A stretch of DNA of 64,000 bases, taken from contig CM058233.1 in assembly GCA_030180135.1 (NCBI GenBank), positions 105,503,994 to 105,567,993 on the forward strand, read 5' to 3'. Source of the DNA: Orychophragmus violaceus. Lineage: Eukaryota; Streptophyta; Magnoliopsida; Brassicales; Brassicaceae. The translations under genes and the position numbers were made by a program. Shown here piece after piece: positions 28,697-39,281 of this stretch. A model generated the notes under the pieces. The model ran no database searches, was not told the origin of the DNA, and was given only the letters and a program-made list of their open reading frames with translations. How positions within the stretch are numbered: the stretch's first letter is position 1; every line of letters starts with the position of its first letter.

Positions 28697-31672
28697 ATGA
28701 ACTTGCGGAGCCGAGGACCTACTGATTTGGTTGCGCGAGTTTCAGATATCAAAGCCCTAGAGAGACAGTTAGCAAGAGAGAGAAGAGCAATTGAAAGAGC
28801 TGTTCACTTAGAGAGACTCGGGTTGGAACAAGAAGAAGTAGTTCAGCCTTTGCTTGAGCCTCAGGAGCAGCCAGTCATGGATCTAGAGGGTCAACAGGAC
28901 CAGCAAGGCCATCAGGGCCATCAAGAGCAACATCAAGAACAGCATCAACAGGATGCGGATGCTAGAGATGGACAGGGACACAGGATCCCGGCTCATCGTG
29001 AGAGACCTTTCAGAGCCATTGGCGATGGCGATACACACGACACCAACGCTATTCGGCGGGGTATCATTCCACCACCTGTGAACAATAACAACTTCGAGAT
29101 CAGGGCCATGGTAATGAATATGGTGCAGAACAACCAATTCCATGGACTTTCCTCAGAAGATCCATTGAAGCACTTAGACACATTCGACAAAATCTGTGAT
29201 ACTACAAGGCTCAATGGTGTGACGGATGAGGGTCTCAAGATGCGCCTCTTTGTATTCTCCTTGGCAGATAAAGCCAAAGATTGGGAGAGCACTATTCCTC
29301 CAGGGTCTATCACTACATGGGCAGATCTCAAGAAGGCTTTCTTGAAGAAATTCTTCTCCCCTACAAGAACTGCCCGCTTTCGCAATGAGCTATTCGGGTT
29401 TGTGCAAAGAAACAATGAGACCTTCGCTGAAGCTTGGGACAGGTTTACTAAGCTCACCACTCAATGCCCCCACCATGGATTCACCAAGGAGACACTACTC
29501 AGTAACCTCTACAGAGGAGTGCTTCCTAGGATGAGGGCAATGCTGGATTCTTGTAGTAATGGACACTTCCTAGGCAAAGGAGTTGATGAGGCTATGGAAT
29601 TGATTGAGAACTTGGCTACAAGTGATGGAAACTATAATGAGGACTATGAAAGGACTCCTAGAGGATCATCTTCAATGGATGAGAAGTATGAGAAGGAAAT
29701 CAAGTCTCTAAATGACAAGATAGACAAGATGATCTCATCCAACCAAAAGCAAATCAGCTTTGTAGAGAACTATGAGGATTCCCCACCAGTTCTATTCAGC
29801 ATTGAAGGAGATATGACCCAAGAGGAGATCAATTTCATTGCTGGCCAAGGGGGTTTCAACAGGGGTTTCAATCCAAACTACAGGAATCACCCCAACTTCT
29901 CTTACAGAAATCCCAATGTTGCCAACCCACAGGATCAGGTTTATCCTCAAGCTCAAACACAACCCCAAGCTCAACAACAAGGGCAACATGGCTTCACACA
30001 ACCTCAGCAACAAAAGCCTTTTGTCCCTTATACTAATCAGCAGGGGTTTGCCAACAAACCACAGTTTCAGAGTCAACAACCCTTTATCCCAAAACAACAA
30101 TACCCTCCACCCGGATTTAACCAACAACAGCCACAAGCCTCTTCTTCTTCAGGTTTGGACAGTGAGTTGAAGGGTATGATGCAGCAACTACTTCAGGGAC
30201 AAGCCTCAGGAGCTATGGAAGTTCGAGATTTGAAGAATGAGTTGCAGAGTTTGACATCTAGAGTCACCAACATGGAGAACCGAAATGCTTCAACCTCTAG
30301 ATCTCAAGGAACTCTACCCGGAAAATCTGAGCAAAACCCAAAGGAGTATATTCATGCCATTACATTGAGAAGTGGTAAAGAGCTGCAACATCATCAAGTT
30401 CCCAAGCCTAAGGTGATTCCTCAAATCAATGAGGACATTGAAGTTCAAGAGGGGGAGGAGAATTCTGAAAATTCTGCTCTCAACAGAGAAAGTGAATGTG
30501 AGATTGCCAAGAGAAAGGGAAAGGCTGTGGTAGAAGAAGTAGTGGAAGAGGCACCCAAGAAGAAAGCTAGTGAGTTTGTTCCACCTCCCTATGAACCCAA
30601 GTTACCCTTTCCGGGCAGATTCAAAAAGCAGCTCTTAGAGAAGTATAAGGCTCTTTTTGAAAAACAGATGAAGAATGTAGAGCTCACAATGCCCTTGATA
30701 GATGCATTTCTACTTGTTCCTCAGTACAACAAGTTCTTAAAGGATGCCATTAAGGAAAGAACTAAGGAGGTGCAGGGTATGGTCATGCTTACTCATGAGT
30801 GTAGTGCATTCATTCAAAGGAGCATTGTCCCTAAAAAGCTTGAAGACCCGGGCAGTTTCACTTTACCATGTGCTATTGGTCCCTTCAGATTTGAGAGTTG
30901 CTTGTGTGACCTTGGTGCAAGCGTTAGTCTAATGCCTTTCTCAGTAGCCAAGAGACTAGGCTTCTCTACCTACAAAGCTTGTAGGATCTCCTTGGTGTTG
31001 GCTGATAGATCAATTAGATATCCCATTGGTCTACTAGAGGATCTTCCAGTAAAAGTGGGAGGATTTGAGGTTCCAACAGATTTTATTGTGTTAGAGATGG
31101 ATGAAGAACCAAAGGATCCTCTTATTCTTGGGAGACCATTCCTTGCCACAACTGGTGCTATAATTGATGTCAAGAAAGGGAAGATTGATCTCAACCTAGG
31201 GAAAGACATAGTACTCAAGTTTGACATCAACAAGGTGATGAAGAAGCCAACCATACAAGGGCAGCTATTTTACATTGAGACTATGGATATGCTAGCTGAT
31301 GAACTTCTTGAAGAGTTGAATATGCATGATCCATTGGAAGTGACTCTAACAAAGGAATGTGGAGAGTATGGTTATCTCAGAGAGGAGAGTTGGGCTTACA
31401 TGAAAGCTCTTGATTCACACAAACCTCTGCAAGGAGAGGTTGATTACATTGAGTTGGGGTCAGATTCAGTTGGTGAAAAGATAGAGGTCTTCACAGTGGG
31501 TAAGGGAGCTGATGGCGCTTATGAGACTGAGGTTGTAAGGGAGCAATTTGCAACTGATGATTGGAGTGAGCTCAAGGCACCAAAGATTGAGTTAAGCCCC
31601 TTCCGCGGGGGCTTCGGTATGCATTTCTTGGTCCTAATTCCACTTACCCTGTTATTGTCAATGAAATGCTGA
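28697..31672 (+). CDS. Athila gag and protease polyprotein part (frame ends by frameshift)
   Basis: 991 codons. N-terminal basic region with Gln/His-rich stretches; retrotransposon gag domain at about residues 150-310 (LFVFSLADKAKDWE, AFLKKFFSPTRTARFRNE, ETFAEAWDRFTKLTTQCP); Gln/Pro-rich linker at about 400-490; coiled-coil-like segment at about 500-535; aspartic protease with the D-x-G-A active site in CDLGASVSLMPFSVAKRLG (about 735-755) and ILGRPFLATTGAIIDV. No CCHC knuckle seen. The start follows a TTTGATGTCAGGTGC acceptor-like stretch. The last about 25 residues are out-of-frame: from about 31593 the pol frame is the one that keeps family resemblance (RYAFLGPNSTYPVI), so one base appears to be lost between GTT and AAG there. 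Gag packages element RNA; the protease cuts the polyprotein. Confidence 0.92.
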   Translation: MNLRSRGPTDLVARVSDIKALERQLARERRAIERAVHLERLGLEQEEVVQPLLEPQEQPVMDLEGQQDQQGHQGHQEQHQEQHQQDADARDGQGHRIPAHRERPFRAIGDGDTHDTNAIRRGIIPPPVNNNNFEIRAMVMNMVQNNQFHGLSSEDPLKHLDTFDKICDTTRLNGVTDEGLKMRLFVFSLADKAKDWESTIPPGSITTWADLKKAFLKKFFSPTRTARFRNELFGFVQRNNETFAEAWDRFTKLTTQCPHHGFTKETLLSNLYRGVLPRMRAMLDSCSNGHFLGKGVDEAMELIENLATSDGNYNEDYERTPRGSSSMDEKYEKEIKSLNDKIDKMISSNQKQISFVENYEDSPPVLFSIEGDMTQEEINFIAGQGGFNRGFNPNYRNHPNFSYRNPNVANPQDQVYPQAQTQPQAQQQGQHGFTQPQQQKPFVPYTNQQGFANKPQFQSQQPFIPKQQYPPPGFNQQQPQASSSSGLDSELKGMMQQLLQGQASGAMEVRDLKNELQSLTSRVTNMENRNASTSRSQGTLPGKSEQNPKEYIHAITLRSGKELQHHQVPKPKVIPQINEDIEVQEGEENSENSALNRESECEIAKRKGKAVVEEVVEEAPKKKASEFVPPPYEPKLPFPGRFKKQLLEKYKALFEKQMKNVELTMPLIDAFLLVPQYNKFLKDAIKERTKEVQGMVMLTHECSAFIQRSIVPKKLEDPGSFTLPCAIGPFRFESCLCDLGASVSLMPFSVAKRLGFSTYKACRISLVLADRSIRYPIGLLEDLPVKVGGFEVPTDFIVLEMDEEPKDPLILGRPFLATTGAIIDVKKGKIDLNLGKDIVLKFDINKVMKKPTIQGQLFYIETMDMLADELLEELNMHDPLEVTLTKECGEYGYLREESWAYMKALDSHKPLQGEVDYIELGSDSVGEKIEVFTVGKGADGAYETEVVREQFATDDWSELKAPKIELSPFRGGFGMHFLVLIPLTLLLSMKC

Positions 31673-34533
31673 GTGATGATGAATTGATTGCCTTGACTAC
31701 TGAATTGAAAAAGTTTAGGAAGGCTATAGGCTATTCTCTTGAAGATATAAAAGGGCTGTCACCTAGTTTATGTACCCATAGGATTCATCTTGAAAACGAA
31801 TCTATGTCCTCAATTGAACATCAGAGAAGATTGAATCCTAATCTTAAGGAGGTAGTAAAGAAAGAAATCCTTAAGCTTCTTGATGCTGGTATAATTTACC
31901 CAATTTCGGACAGCACGTGGGTCTCTCCCGTGCACTGTGTCCCGAAAAAGGGAGGGATCACTGTAGTAAAAAGTGATAACAATGAGCTAATCCCCACTAG
32001 GACCATCACAGGACACAGGATGTGCATAGACTATAGGAAACTCAATGCAGCCTCTAGGAAAGATCACTTCCCTTTGCCTTTTATTGATCAGATGTTAGAA
32101 AGGCTTGCTTGCCACCCTTTTTACTGTTTTCTCGATGGGTACAGTGGGTTCTTTCAGATCCCGATACATCCCAATGATCAGGAGAAAACGACATTCACTT
32201 GTCCTTATGGTACCTTCACATATCGAAGGATGCCATTTGGCTTGTGTAATGCACCAGCTACTTTCCAGCGGTGCATGATGTCTATTTTCTCAGATCTTAT
32301 CGAGGACATTGTAGAAGTCTTTATGGATGATTTCTCTGTGTATGGCTCTTCGTTCTCCTCTTGTTTGTTGAACTTGTGCAGGGTACTGAAGCGATGTGAG
32401 GAGACAAACTTGGTGCTCAATTGGGAAAAGTGCCATTTCATGGTGACAGAAGGAATTGTGTTGGGTCACAAGATTTCAGAGAAGGGTATTGAGGTGGACA
32501 AGGCTAAGATAGAGGTTATGACAAATCTTCAGCCACCAAACTCAGTTAGAGGGATCAGAAGTTTCTTGGGACATGCTGGTTTTTACAGACGGTTCATCAA
32601 GGATTTCTCCAAGATTGCTAGGCCACTCACTCGTTTGCTGTGTAAGGAAGCTGACTTTGTGTTTGACGAGGAGTGTTTGGATGCCTTCCACAAGATTAAG
32701 GAAGCCTTGATTAGTGCTCCAATTGTACAAGCTCCTAACTGGGATTTGCCTTTTGAGATCATGTGCGATGCAAGTGATTATGCAGTTGGAGCAGTTCTGG
32801 GGCAGAGGAAAGACAAGAAGCTGCATGTGATCTACTACGCTAGCCGGACTTTAGATGATGCACAAGTAAAGTACGCTACAACCGAGAAAGAGCTCCTAGC
32901 TGTAGTCTTTGCTTTTGAGAAGTTCAGATCCTACTTAGTGGGTTCCAAAGTGATAGTGTATACAGATCACGCGGCTTTAAGGTATCTGTTGGCAAAGAAG
33001 GATGCGAAACCGAGACTTCTAAGGTGGATTTTGCTGCTTCAAGAGTTCGATCTTGAAATCAAAGACAAAAAGGGGATAGAGAATGGAGTGGCAGATCATC
33101 TTTCAAGGCTGCGAATCGAGGATGGTATTCCCATTGATGATTCACTTCCTGAAGAGCAGTTGATGGCTGTTAAGACCGTGAGAGAAGCTCATGAAACAAG
33201 GCAGAAGTTGGAGGAGGCTAACTCTCTTGATGATAAGGAGCCATGGTATGCTGATCTTGTAAATTACTTAGCTTGTGGGAAAGAACCTCCAAATCTTGAC
33301 AGCTACCAAAGAAAGAAGTTCTTTCGGGATGTCAATAGGTACTACTGGGATGAGCCATATCTCTACACTTTGTGCAAGGACCAACTCTACAGAAGATGTG
33401 TAGCGGATGAGGAGGTAGAAGGGATCCTACTACATTGTCATGGATCACCTTATGGAGGTCACTTTGCCACATTCAAGACAGTCCAAAAGGCTCTTCAAGC
33501 TGGGTTTTGGTGGCCAACAATGTTTAAGGATGCTCAGGCCTTCATCACAAAGTGTGATCCATGCCAAAGAAAGGGAAACATAAGCAAGAGGAATGAGATG
33601 CCTCAGAACCCAATTCTGGAGGTAGAAGTGTTTGATGTGTGGGGAATAGACTTCATGGGACCATTCCCATCCTCCTATGGGAACAACTACATATTGGTGG
33701 CTGTGGATTATGTATCCAAATGGGTTGAAGCAGTGGCAAGCCCCACCAATGACTCTAAGGTTGTTATCAAGCTCTTCAAAAGCATAATATTCCCGAGGTT
33801 TGGAGTTCCAAGAGTAGTGATTAGTGATGGAGGATCTCATTTCATCAACAAGTTGTTTGAAGGCCTTTTGAAGAAGTATGGAGTTAAGCACAAGGTAGCA
33901 ACTCCATATCACCCTCAAACAAGTGGACAAGTTGAAGTGTCCAACCGGAAAATCAAGGCTATCTTAGAGAAGACTGTTGGAGCTTCAAGGAAAGATTGGT
34001 CCAAGAAGCTTGATGATGCTTTGTGGGCTTATAGAACAGCATTCAAAACTCCCCTTGGAACCACTCCTTTCAATATGCTGTATGGGAAGTCTTGCCATCT
34101 ACCAGTTGAGGTTGAGTATAAAGCTATGTGGGCTGTCAAGTTGCTGAACTTTGACATCAAAACCGCAACTGAGAAGAGATTGATTCAGCTTAATGAATTG
34201 GATGAGATAAGACTTGAGGCTTTTGAGAGCTCGAAGATATACAAGGAAAGAACCAAGCTCCTCCATGACAAACTCATCTTGAAGAGAGAGTTCAAGGAAG
34301 GAGATCTGGTGTTGCTCTTTAACTCCCGGTTGAAGCTGTTTCCCGGGAAGCTCAAGTCTAGATGGTCGGGTCCGTTCAAGGTGAAGGAAGTAAGACCGTA
34401 TGGAGCGGTTGTGCTTTGGAGAAAGTCCGATGAGGAGTTCACGGTCAACGGTCAGCGGCTCAAACACTACTCAGCTTCGGAAGCTATAGAGGAAGGGACC
34501 TCGGTTCCACTCTCTAGCCCTCCAACCGCCTAA
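31666..34533 (+). CDS. Athila pol: reverse transcriptase, RNase H, integrase
   Basis: 955 codons, open throughout. RT at about 80-270 with MCIDYRKLNAASRKDHFPLP, FLDGYSGFFQIPI and the catalytic box VFMDDFSVYG (the F-x-D-D form of Ty3/gypsy); RNase H at about 360-480 with MCDASDYAVGAVLGQ, TTEKELLAVV, YTDHAALRYL and ADHLSRL; integrase with H-H-C-C zinc site (HCHGSPYGGHF ... CDPCQRK), core aspartates in GIDFMGPFPS and ISDGGSHF, and a conserved GQVEVSNRKIK helix holding the glutamate; C-terminal basic region to 34533. The ATG overlaps the gag frame stop as ATGCTGA, but pol is normally fused to gag in this family, so this start is probably accidental; the pol frame is open back to about 31591. Confidence 0.95.
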   Translation: MLSDDELIALTTELKKFRKAIGYSLEDIKGLSPSLCTHRIHLENESMSSIEHQRRLNPNLKEVVKKEILKLLDAGIIYPISDSTWVSPVHCVPKKGGITVVKSDNNELIPTRTITGHRMCIDYRKLNAASRKDHFPLPFIDQMLERLACHPFYCFLDGYSGFFQIPIHPNDQEKTTFTCPYGTFTYRRMPFGLCNAPATFQRCMMSIFSDLIEDIVEVFMDDFSVYGSSFSSCLLNLCRVLKRCEETNLVLNWEKCHFMVTEGIVLGHKISEKGIEVDKAKIEVMTNLQPPNSVRGIRSFLGHAGFYRRFIKDFSKIARPLTRLLCKEADFVFDEECLDAFHKIKEALISAPIVQAPNWDLPFEIMCDASDYAVGAVLGQRKDKKLHVIYYASRTLDDAQVKYATTEKELLAVVFAFEKFRSYLVGSKVIVYTDHAALRYLLAKKDAKPRLLRWILLLQEFDLEIKDKKGIENGVADHLSRLRIEDGIPIDDSLPEEQLMAVKTVREAHETRQKLEEANSLDDKEPWYADLVNYLACGKEPPNLDSYQRKKFFRDVNRYYWDEPYLYTLCKDQLYRRCVADEEVEGILLHCHGSPYGGHFATFKTVQKALQAGFWWPTMFKDAQAFITKCDPCQRKGNISKRNEMPQNPILEVEVFDVWGIDFMGPFPSSYGNNYILVAVDYVSKWVEAVASPTNDSKVVIKLFKSIIFPRFGVPRVVISDGGSHFINKLFEGLLKKYGVKHKVATPYHPQTSGQVEVSNRKIKAILEKTVGASRKDWSKKLDDALWAYRTAFKTPLGTTPFNMLYGKSCHLPVEVEYKAMWAVKLLNFDIKTATEKRLIQLNELDEIRLEAFESSKIYKERTKLLHDKLILKREFKEGDLVLLFNSRLKLFPGKLKSRWSGPFKVKEVRPYGAVVLWRKSDEEFTVNGQRLKHYSASEAIEEGTSVPLSSPPTA

Positions 34534-35919
34534 AAACACGGTTTGAACAGTCGAGCTTACCGACTTTAAACAAAAGCGCACTTGGGAGACATTCCCATGT
34601 TTATCCTTGTACATATGATGATTTTTCCTGTTATTTTTGAAGTTCTACTTTAGTTTTAGTGTTTTCAGGTATTCAACTGGTCAAGGACAGATTGCTGTAA
34701 CGATGGGGAGTTGTCTGACCACGGAATCGTGCTTGCGGTTTGGCTCGCGGCCAATCTCAAACCGCGAGAGCCATAGCGAATCGAGCCGACCTCTATCGCG
34801 GTCTGACTCGCGGGAAAGCTCAAACCGCGAGCGCTCAAGGAGGACAAACATGAAAGGCTCGCGGTGCATCTCGCAGTTTAGGCTAAACCGCGAGCCATGG
34901 CACAAAACCATCCGAGTATCATCGCGGTATGGCTTGCGGTTTGGCTCGGACCGCGAGCGTCTCCCCAGGTAAGTATTTCCTTCCCAAAATCGACTTCTAA
35001 ACCGGATTTAAATCAAAATTCGTTTAATGAACCGATTTAAACCGAAAAACCCTTGTATTCTCACCCCCTTTGGCGATTTTTCTCACTTCTTCATCTCCAA
35101 ATTCGTTTTCACCATTAGCAAGAAGAGAAAAACCTTCAAAAACCCATAATTCTCTCAATTTGCATCCGAATTTAGTGATTCAAAGCCCCATATTTTCGAT
35201 TTCTCGAGCTCTATCTGATTATAAACCTGTTTCTCTCATCCTCTCATCCTCCAGACAAGGTAATCCTCTCTAAATTCGAGTTTATGGATTCATGCAAATT
35301 TTTTTGATTTTTTTTGAAAACTCGTTTTGATTGATGATTGCTTGGTTATAAACCTTAGAAACTCTTGTTAGAAGGCTGCTAGGTGAAAACCCAACTTGAT
35401 TTCATCCTAGAATTGCTTGAATTTGGTTTTTGGAGATTAGGGTTCTTGAGAGAATTTGGAATTTCGAAAATTTTGGGGGAATTCTTGTTTGATGGTTTCT
35501 ATGGACTCATTAGGATGCTAGTAGCCTATGTTTGAGAGACTACTTGATTTGCTTGAACTTCACTTCACAAAATTTTCAAATTGCATGAAAGAGTCTCTTT
35601 AAAAGGTGAAAATGAGTTTGATGATGAATTGGAGCTTAATTTGGGTTTGATTGTATGTTTAAATGCTTGTGAGAAGTTTATTTGATGGTTGACAACTTGT
35701 GTGATCATCCAATTTGAAGAATTTCACTTATTAAGCAATTTGTCAATGTGATCAATTTTTGGAGATGATTAAGTTGTCTTGAGTTGTGTAGGTGTGTCTC
35801 TTAATGCTGTCATGGCCTTGTATGATAATTGCTTTAATGCATTGCTTGAGAAATATATGTGCTATCAAGTTGAATGGTGAACTAAGACATTTCCAAGCTT
35901 TGTTATTTTGTAGGTCACA
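34534..35919 (+). repeat. Athila pol-to-third-frame spacer with a second palindromic array
   Basis: Non-coding. Four units at 34732-34768, 34796-34831, 34858-34894 and 34922-34957 start 64, 62 and 64 bp apart with 26-27 bp spacers; they share the LTR array's left CGCGGT and right AAACCGCGAG arms, but arms and middle words vary. The rest (34980-35919) is AT-rich, with a donor-like AAGGTAATC at about 35259 and a T-rich acceptor-like TTATTTTGTAG ending at 35913 just before the third frame. Confidence 0.85.
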
Positions 35920-37794
35920 ATGGCAAACACAAGATCAAAGAAGAACACCGACTCAACTCAAGATAAGGGAAAAGGGAAAGTATCTGAGGTCCCGGTTCAG
36001 CAACCGAGTAAGAAGAAAAGGGGCGAAAGTTCTGGTACAAGGAGGAAAGATACTGCACCAAGGGACATATCCAAGCTCCCACCTGTCAAGAGGCTATATG
36101 AACACCTCAACAAGATGACATGGGTTCCAACGAAGTTTGGGGATTCTGAGACACTCGCCAAGCTCGGGATGTTAGAGGATGTGCGAAACCTTCTCCATGT
36201 ACTCCACTTGGAAGGCCTTATCAGTATGGCTCACCCAACTCACCGGGATGTGGCAAGCCAATTCCTAGCCTCCCTTGAGGTAACTAGGAATGCTCACGAG
36301 CTGTATGGTGACTGTGGACATGGGATCCTCTCCTACAGGATCAACGGGGAGGATTATCAGACCGATTTTCATGAAATAGAGGAGATTTTCGGGTTTAACG
36401 ATGATGAACTTACTGAAGTTCCTTGGGTACCAGGTTTGTCAGCTTCTGCATGGACAATCATGGGTGTAGGGGTTTGGCAGCCGGGCCGAAGCAAGAGCTC
36501 CCACATAGGCCATCCCGGGCTTCGTTATATCCATCAGCTTTTAGCCAACACTCTGTATGCCAGACATGATCTGGGAGGACCCTTAACTGAGGAAATGAGG
36601 TTGATGGCATGGATGATAGCGCAGTACCTCCAGCTACCAAATCTGCAGGAAGGTGCACTAGTCGATTTTCCCAGGCTCGGCTCAGTTGGACTGTTTGCCA
36701 ACCAGTTGTTATACTACCAGCAATGGGCATGGACCACTACTGACAAGAATCCGCAGATGCGCAACGGTGGTCTCATTACACCCATCCTGATGCACAAGGG
36801 AATCGACTTGGGTCCGGAAACATGTGGATATGAGTTGATGAACATATCCTACCTGAGGAAGCATCACTTCTTATACTCTCGGATTACCATGAGGTTTGCT
36901 TACACATTCTATGTGCGCCGCTCTGAGGAAGCAAGAGTCATCCTCCCGAACACCTCTATCACGACGCTCTCTAACCCGGAAAACCTCCGGTTTGTAGTGG
37001 ATCCTTCATTGTTCATCACTGAAGCCGACGAGACGATGGATCGCGTTCATGCTTCAAAGAGAAGAAGGGGTAATTCCTCCCAAGCTGAGATTGATGAAGA
37101 GTTGCTTGATGAGCTAGAAGAAGCACTTGAGGATGAAGAGTCTCCCGAGCATCTGTACGGTAGTGCGCGGTACCACTTCCAGCCTTATATGCAAGCTCTT
37201 CCACCAGGCCCGATCCGTGATGCGCATGGCCACATCAATGTACTCCAACGATGGAACAAGTTCCAAGATAGGCTTATTATAAGGGTGGTACAGAGATGCA
37301 AGGACATGAAGAAAGGGTATGACGAGCTGAAGAGAGGTTATGACCACATGAAAGCAGGATGCAAGCTGATGCAGAAGCAGCTCAAAGCCCTCACGGATAA
37401 GCTCAGTTGCGCTTCTTCCTCAGCAGTGGATGCCTCGGCGGAGCAGCCCATGCCTATGCAGATGCCGGAGTTCGATTTTGATCAGCCCCCAGTAGCGCGA
37501 AGACACTCCTATCAAGGAGAAGGAGCATCGAGCTCAGCACCCAGACAGCGTCACAGAGCCTCCATTAGTGGCCCGAGGTACAACGCCCGTTATTCACCAG
37601 AGCTTCCCGACAAATCTTCCAGCAACGAGTCTCCATCACTCTCCTCTCCACCACCTCGGGAACCATCTCCCGAGTCTGAGACTTTTCGAGGTACCGACCT
37701 AGCACCACCTTGTAAATACTTGCATTTAGATCTTTCTTTTTCCTTTCTTTTTGAGTCTCTTCCTCTAGTTTGCTTTCACACCGAGACGGTGTGA
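35920..37794 (+). CDS. Athila third frame (ATHILA ORF-1 family, envelope position)
   Basis: 624 codons. Basic N-terminus (MANTRSKKNTDS, KKKRGESSGTRRK) then a globular part (LYEHLNKMTWVPTKFGD, GHGILSYRINGEDYQTDFHEI, EIFGFNDDELTEVPWVPG, LRYIHQLLANTLYARHD), an acidic stretch at about 390-410 (EELLDELEEALEDEE), a coiled coil at about 460-500 and a Ser/Pro-rich tail. It lies where Athila elements carry an envelope-like frame and resembles the plant family I know as ATHILA ORF-1. I see no signal peptide and no clear membrane span; only the last about 20 residues are hydrophobic. A probable splice acceptor lies 6 bases before the ATG, so it may be made from a spliced RNA. Function unknown; nuclear or RNA-binding roles are possible from the basic N-terminus, envelope function is not supported. 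Confidence 0.8.
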   Translation: MANTRSKKNTDSTQDKGKGKVSEVPVQQPSKKKRGESSGTRRKDTAPRDISKLPPVKRLYEHLNKMTWVPTKFGDSETLAKLGMLEDVRNLLHVLHLEGLISMAHPTHRDVASQFLASLEVTRNAHELYGDCGHGILSYRINGEDYQTDFHEIEEIFGFNDDELTEVPWVPGLSASAWTIMGVGVWQPGRSKSSHIGHPGLRYIHQLLANTLYARHDLGGPLTEEMRLMAWMIAQYLQLPNLQEGALVDFPRLGSVGLFANQLLYYQQWAWTTTDKNPQMRNGGLITPILMHKGIDLGPETCGYELMNISYLRKHHFLYSRITMRFAYTFYVRRSEEARVILPNTSITTLSNPENLRFVVDPSLFITEADETMDRVHASKRRRGNSSQAEIDEELLDELEEALEDEESPEHLYGSARYHFQPYMQALPPGPIRDAHGHINVLQRWNKFQDRLIIRVVQRCKDMKKGYDELKRGYDHMKAGCKLMQKQLKALTDKLSCASSSAVDASAEQPMPMQMPEFDFDQPPVARRHSYQGEGASSSAPRQRHRASISGPRYNARYSPELPDKSSSNESPSLSSPPPREPSPESETFRGTDLAPPCKYLHLDLSFSFLFESLPLVCFHTETV

Positions 37795-39281
37795 AGTAAG
37801 TTTGGGGGAGAGACTAGTTGCTGATTTTGTGTTCTTTGCTCTTATTTTTCCTTTTTGTTTCTTGAGTCTCATGCATTCTTCTAAGGCATAGGAAAAAAAA
37901 AAAACCAAAAAATTGAAAAATTTCAAAAAATTTCACAAAAAGAAGCATGTAGGATTGAGTCTAGTTAGTAGTTTAGGATTCATGCATTGGGGACAATGAT
38001 GATTTTGCCTTGTAGAGGCTCACCAATTAAGTTGCTTGTTGCTTTAATTGATTTTCAAAACAAAGGAAAACCCATTGCTTGACTTTGAGATTCCGAAATT
38101 CCCTATCCTTGTGAAACTCGCATGAACTTAGCTCAATTCTATGATATTGGACTTAATTTGAATTTTGAAATATCTTGCTTAGGGGCTTGAAATGCAATCC
38201 CATGATCCTTTTCCCGGGTTATACCCTCCTTTTGCCACTCTTTTGATTAACCCGGGCAACCATTGATCTTATGATCATGGAATCCCCGCCATATTACCCT
38301 AAACCTTTCCTTGAAGCCTACATTGATTTGTTGAGTGAGGCCTTTTTTTCTGATAGCTTTACGCATGTGCAAAATCTTGAGAGTATCGGGAACGACAAAG
38401 GTCTTGTCTCATTTTTAGCTAGCTCTAATTCCTCAAGAGTTTAGCATTAGGATGGGAAACAAGTTTGGGGGAGTTATGAGAGTGTTCTTGGGAATAAAAA
38501 GGGTTAATAAAAAGGCTTGAAAAGGGTTCAAAGAGTAAAAGAAAGTCACTAGGGATTCATATACAAAAGAGAGCAGTAAGTAAAAGAAAAGAAGTTTGTT
38601 TAAGTCCCCTAAGTGTTTATCAAAAGAAAATCAAAGAAAGAAAGGGGTAAAAGAAGTGAAAAATTTGCTCAAGTGTAAAGCTAAAAGTTCCCTAGTTGGC
38701 TAGAAGTAATAAAAAGAGAGAAGTTCTATTTGGGTGAGAGTTGTAAAGAGTGATCATGATTTGAGGGCTTTGGTGAGTGGAAAAGAGCTAAATGAGAAAG
38801 GGTAGAACAAAAGTCTTCTAGGATGCGGGTAGAACAATGAGATTCGATCTTTGTATGCGCAAATTGTTCCCTTTCTTAGATAGCTTTTGCATAATGCCTT
38901 TTGCTCCTATTTTTGAGAGTTATCCACCGCAAAAGACACTCCTCTAAGCCACCTCAAATAGCCTTTCTTGAACCTGGCCAATTGGGATTGATTGATTGCC
39001 CCTTTGTGAGATCGCACTTAACTTCTAAATGAATGTAAGGAATTGAGTTGATGATTGCTTGTGTTCTATAGGATCTCGGGAGTTGGAGTAGGGATTGAGG
39101 GAACGGTAATGTGGAAGTACATGGATAGTTAATGATTAGAGCAACTTGTAACTTCTTTGAAAGATCTTGTATCTTGTTGTGAGTCTTGTGGTTTTGAGTT
39201 CCCGCCTTCAAACCTTTCTCCCAAATGGATTGATTGTCTTATGCTTGCTTGTGGACAAGCAAGATTCAAGTTTTGGGGAAT
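37795..39281 (+). other. Athila 3' non-coding region and polypurine tract
   Basis: Contains repeated AAGTTTGGGGGAG words (about 37797, 38464), AAAGAAAAG-rich stretches (38560-38700) and no credible frame. The purine tract TTTTGGGGAAT (39271-39281) directly precedes the 3' LTR. The last about 80 bp (39207-39288) is almost identical to the minus strand of 50610-50692 in the non-autonomous element. Confidence 0.85.
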
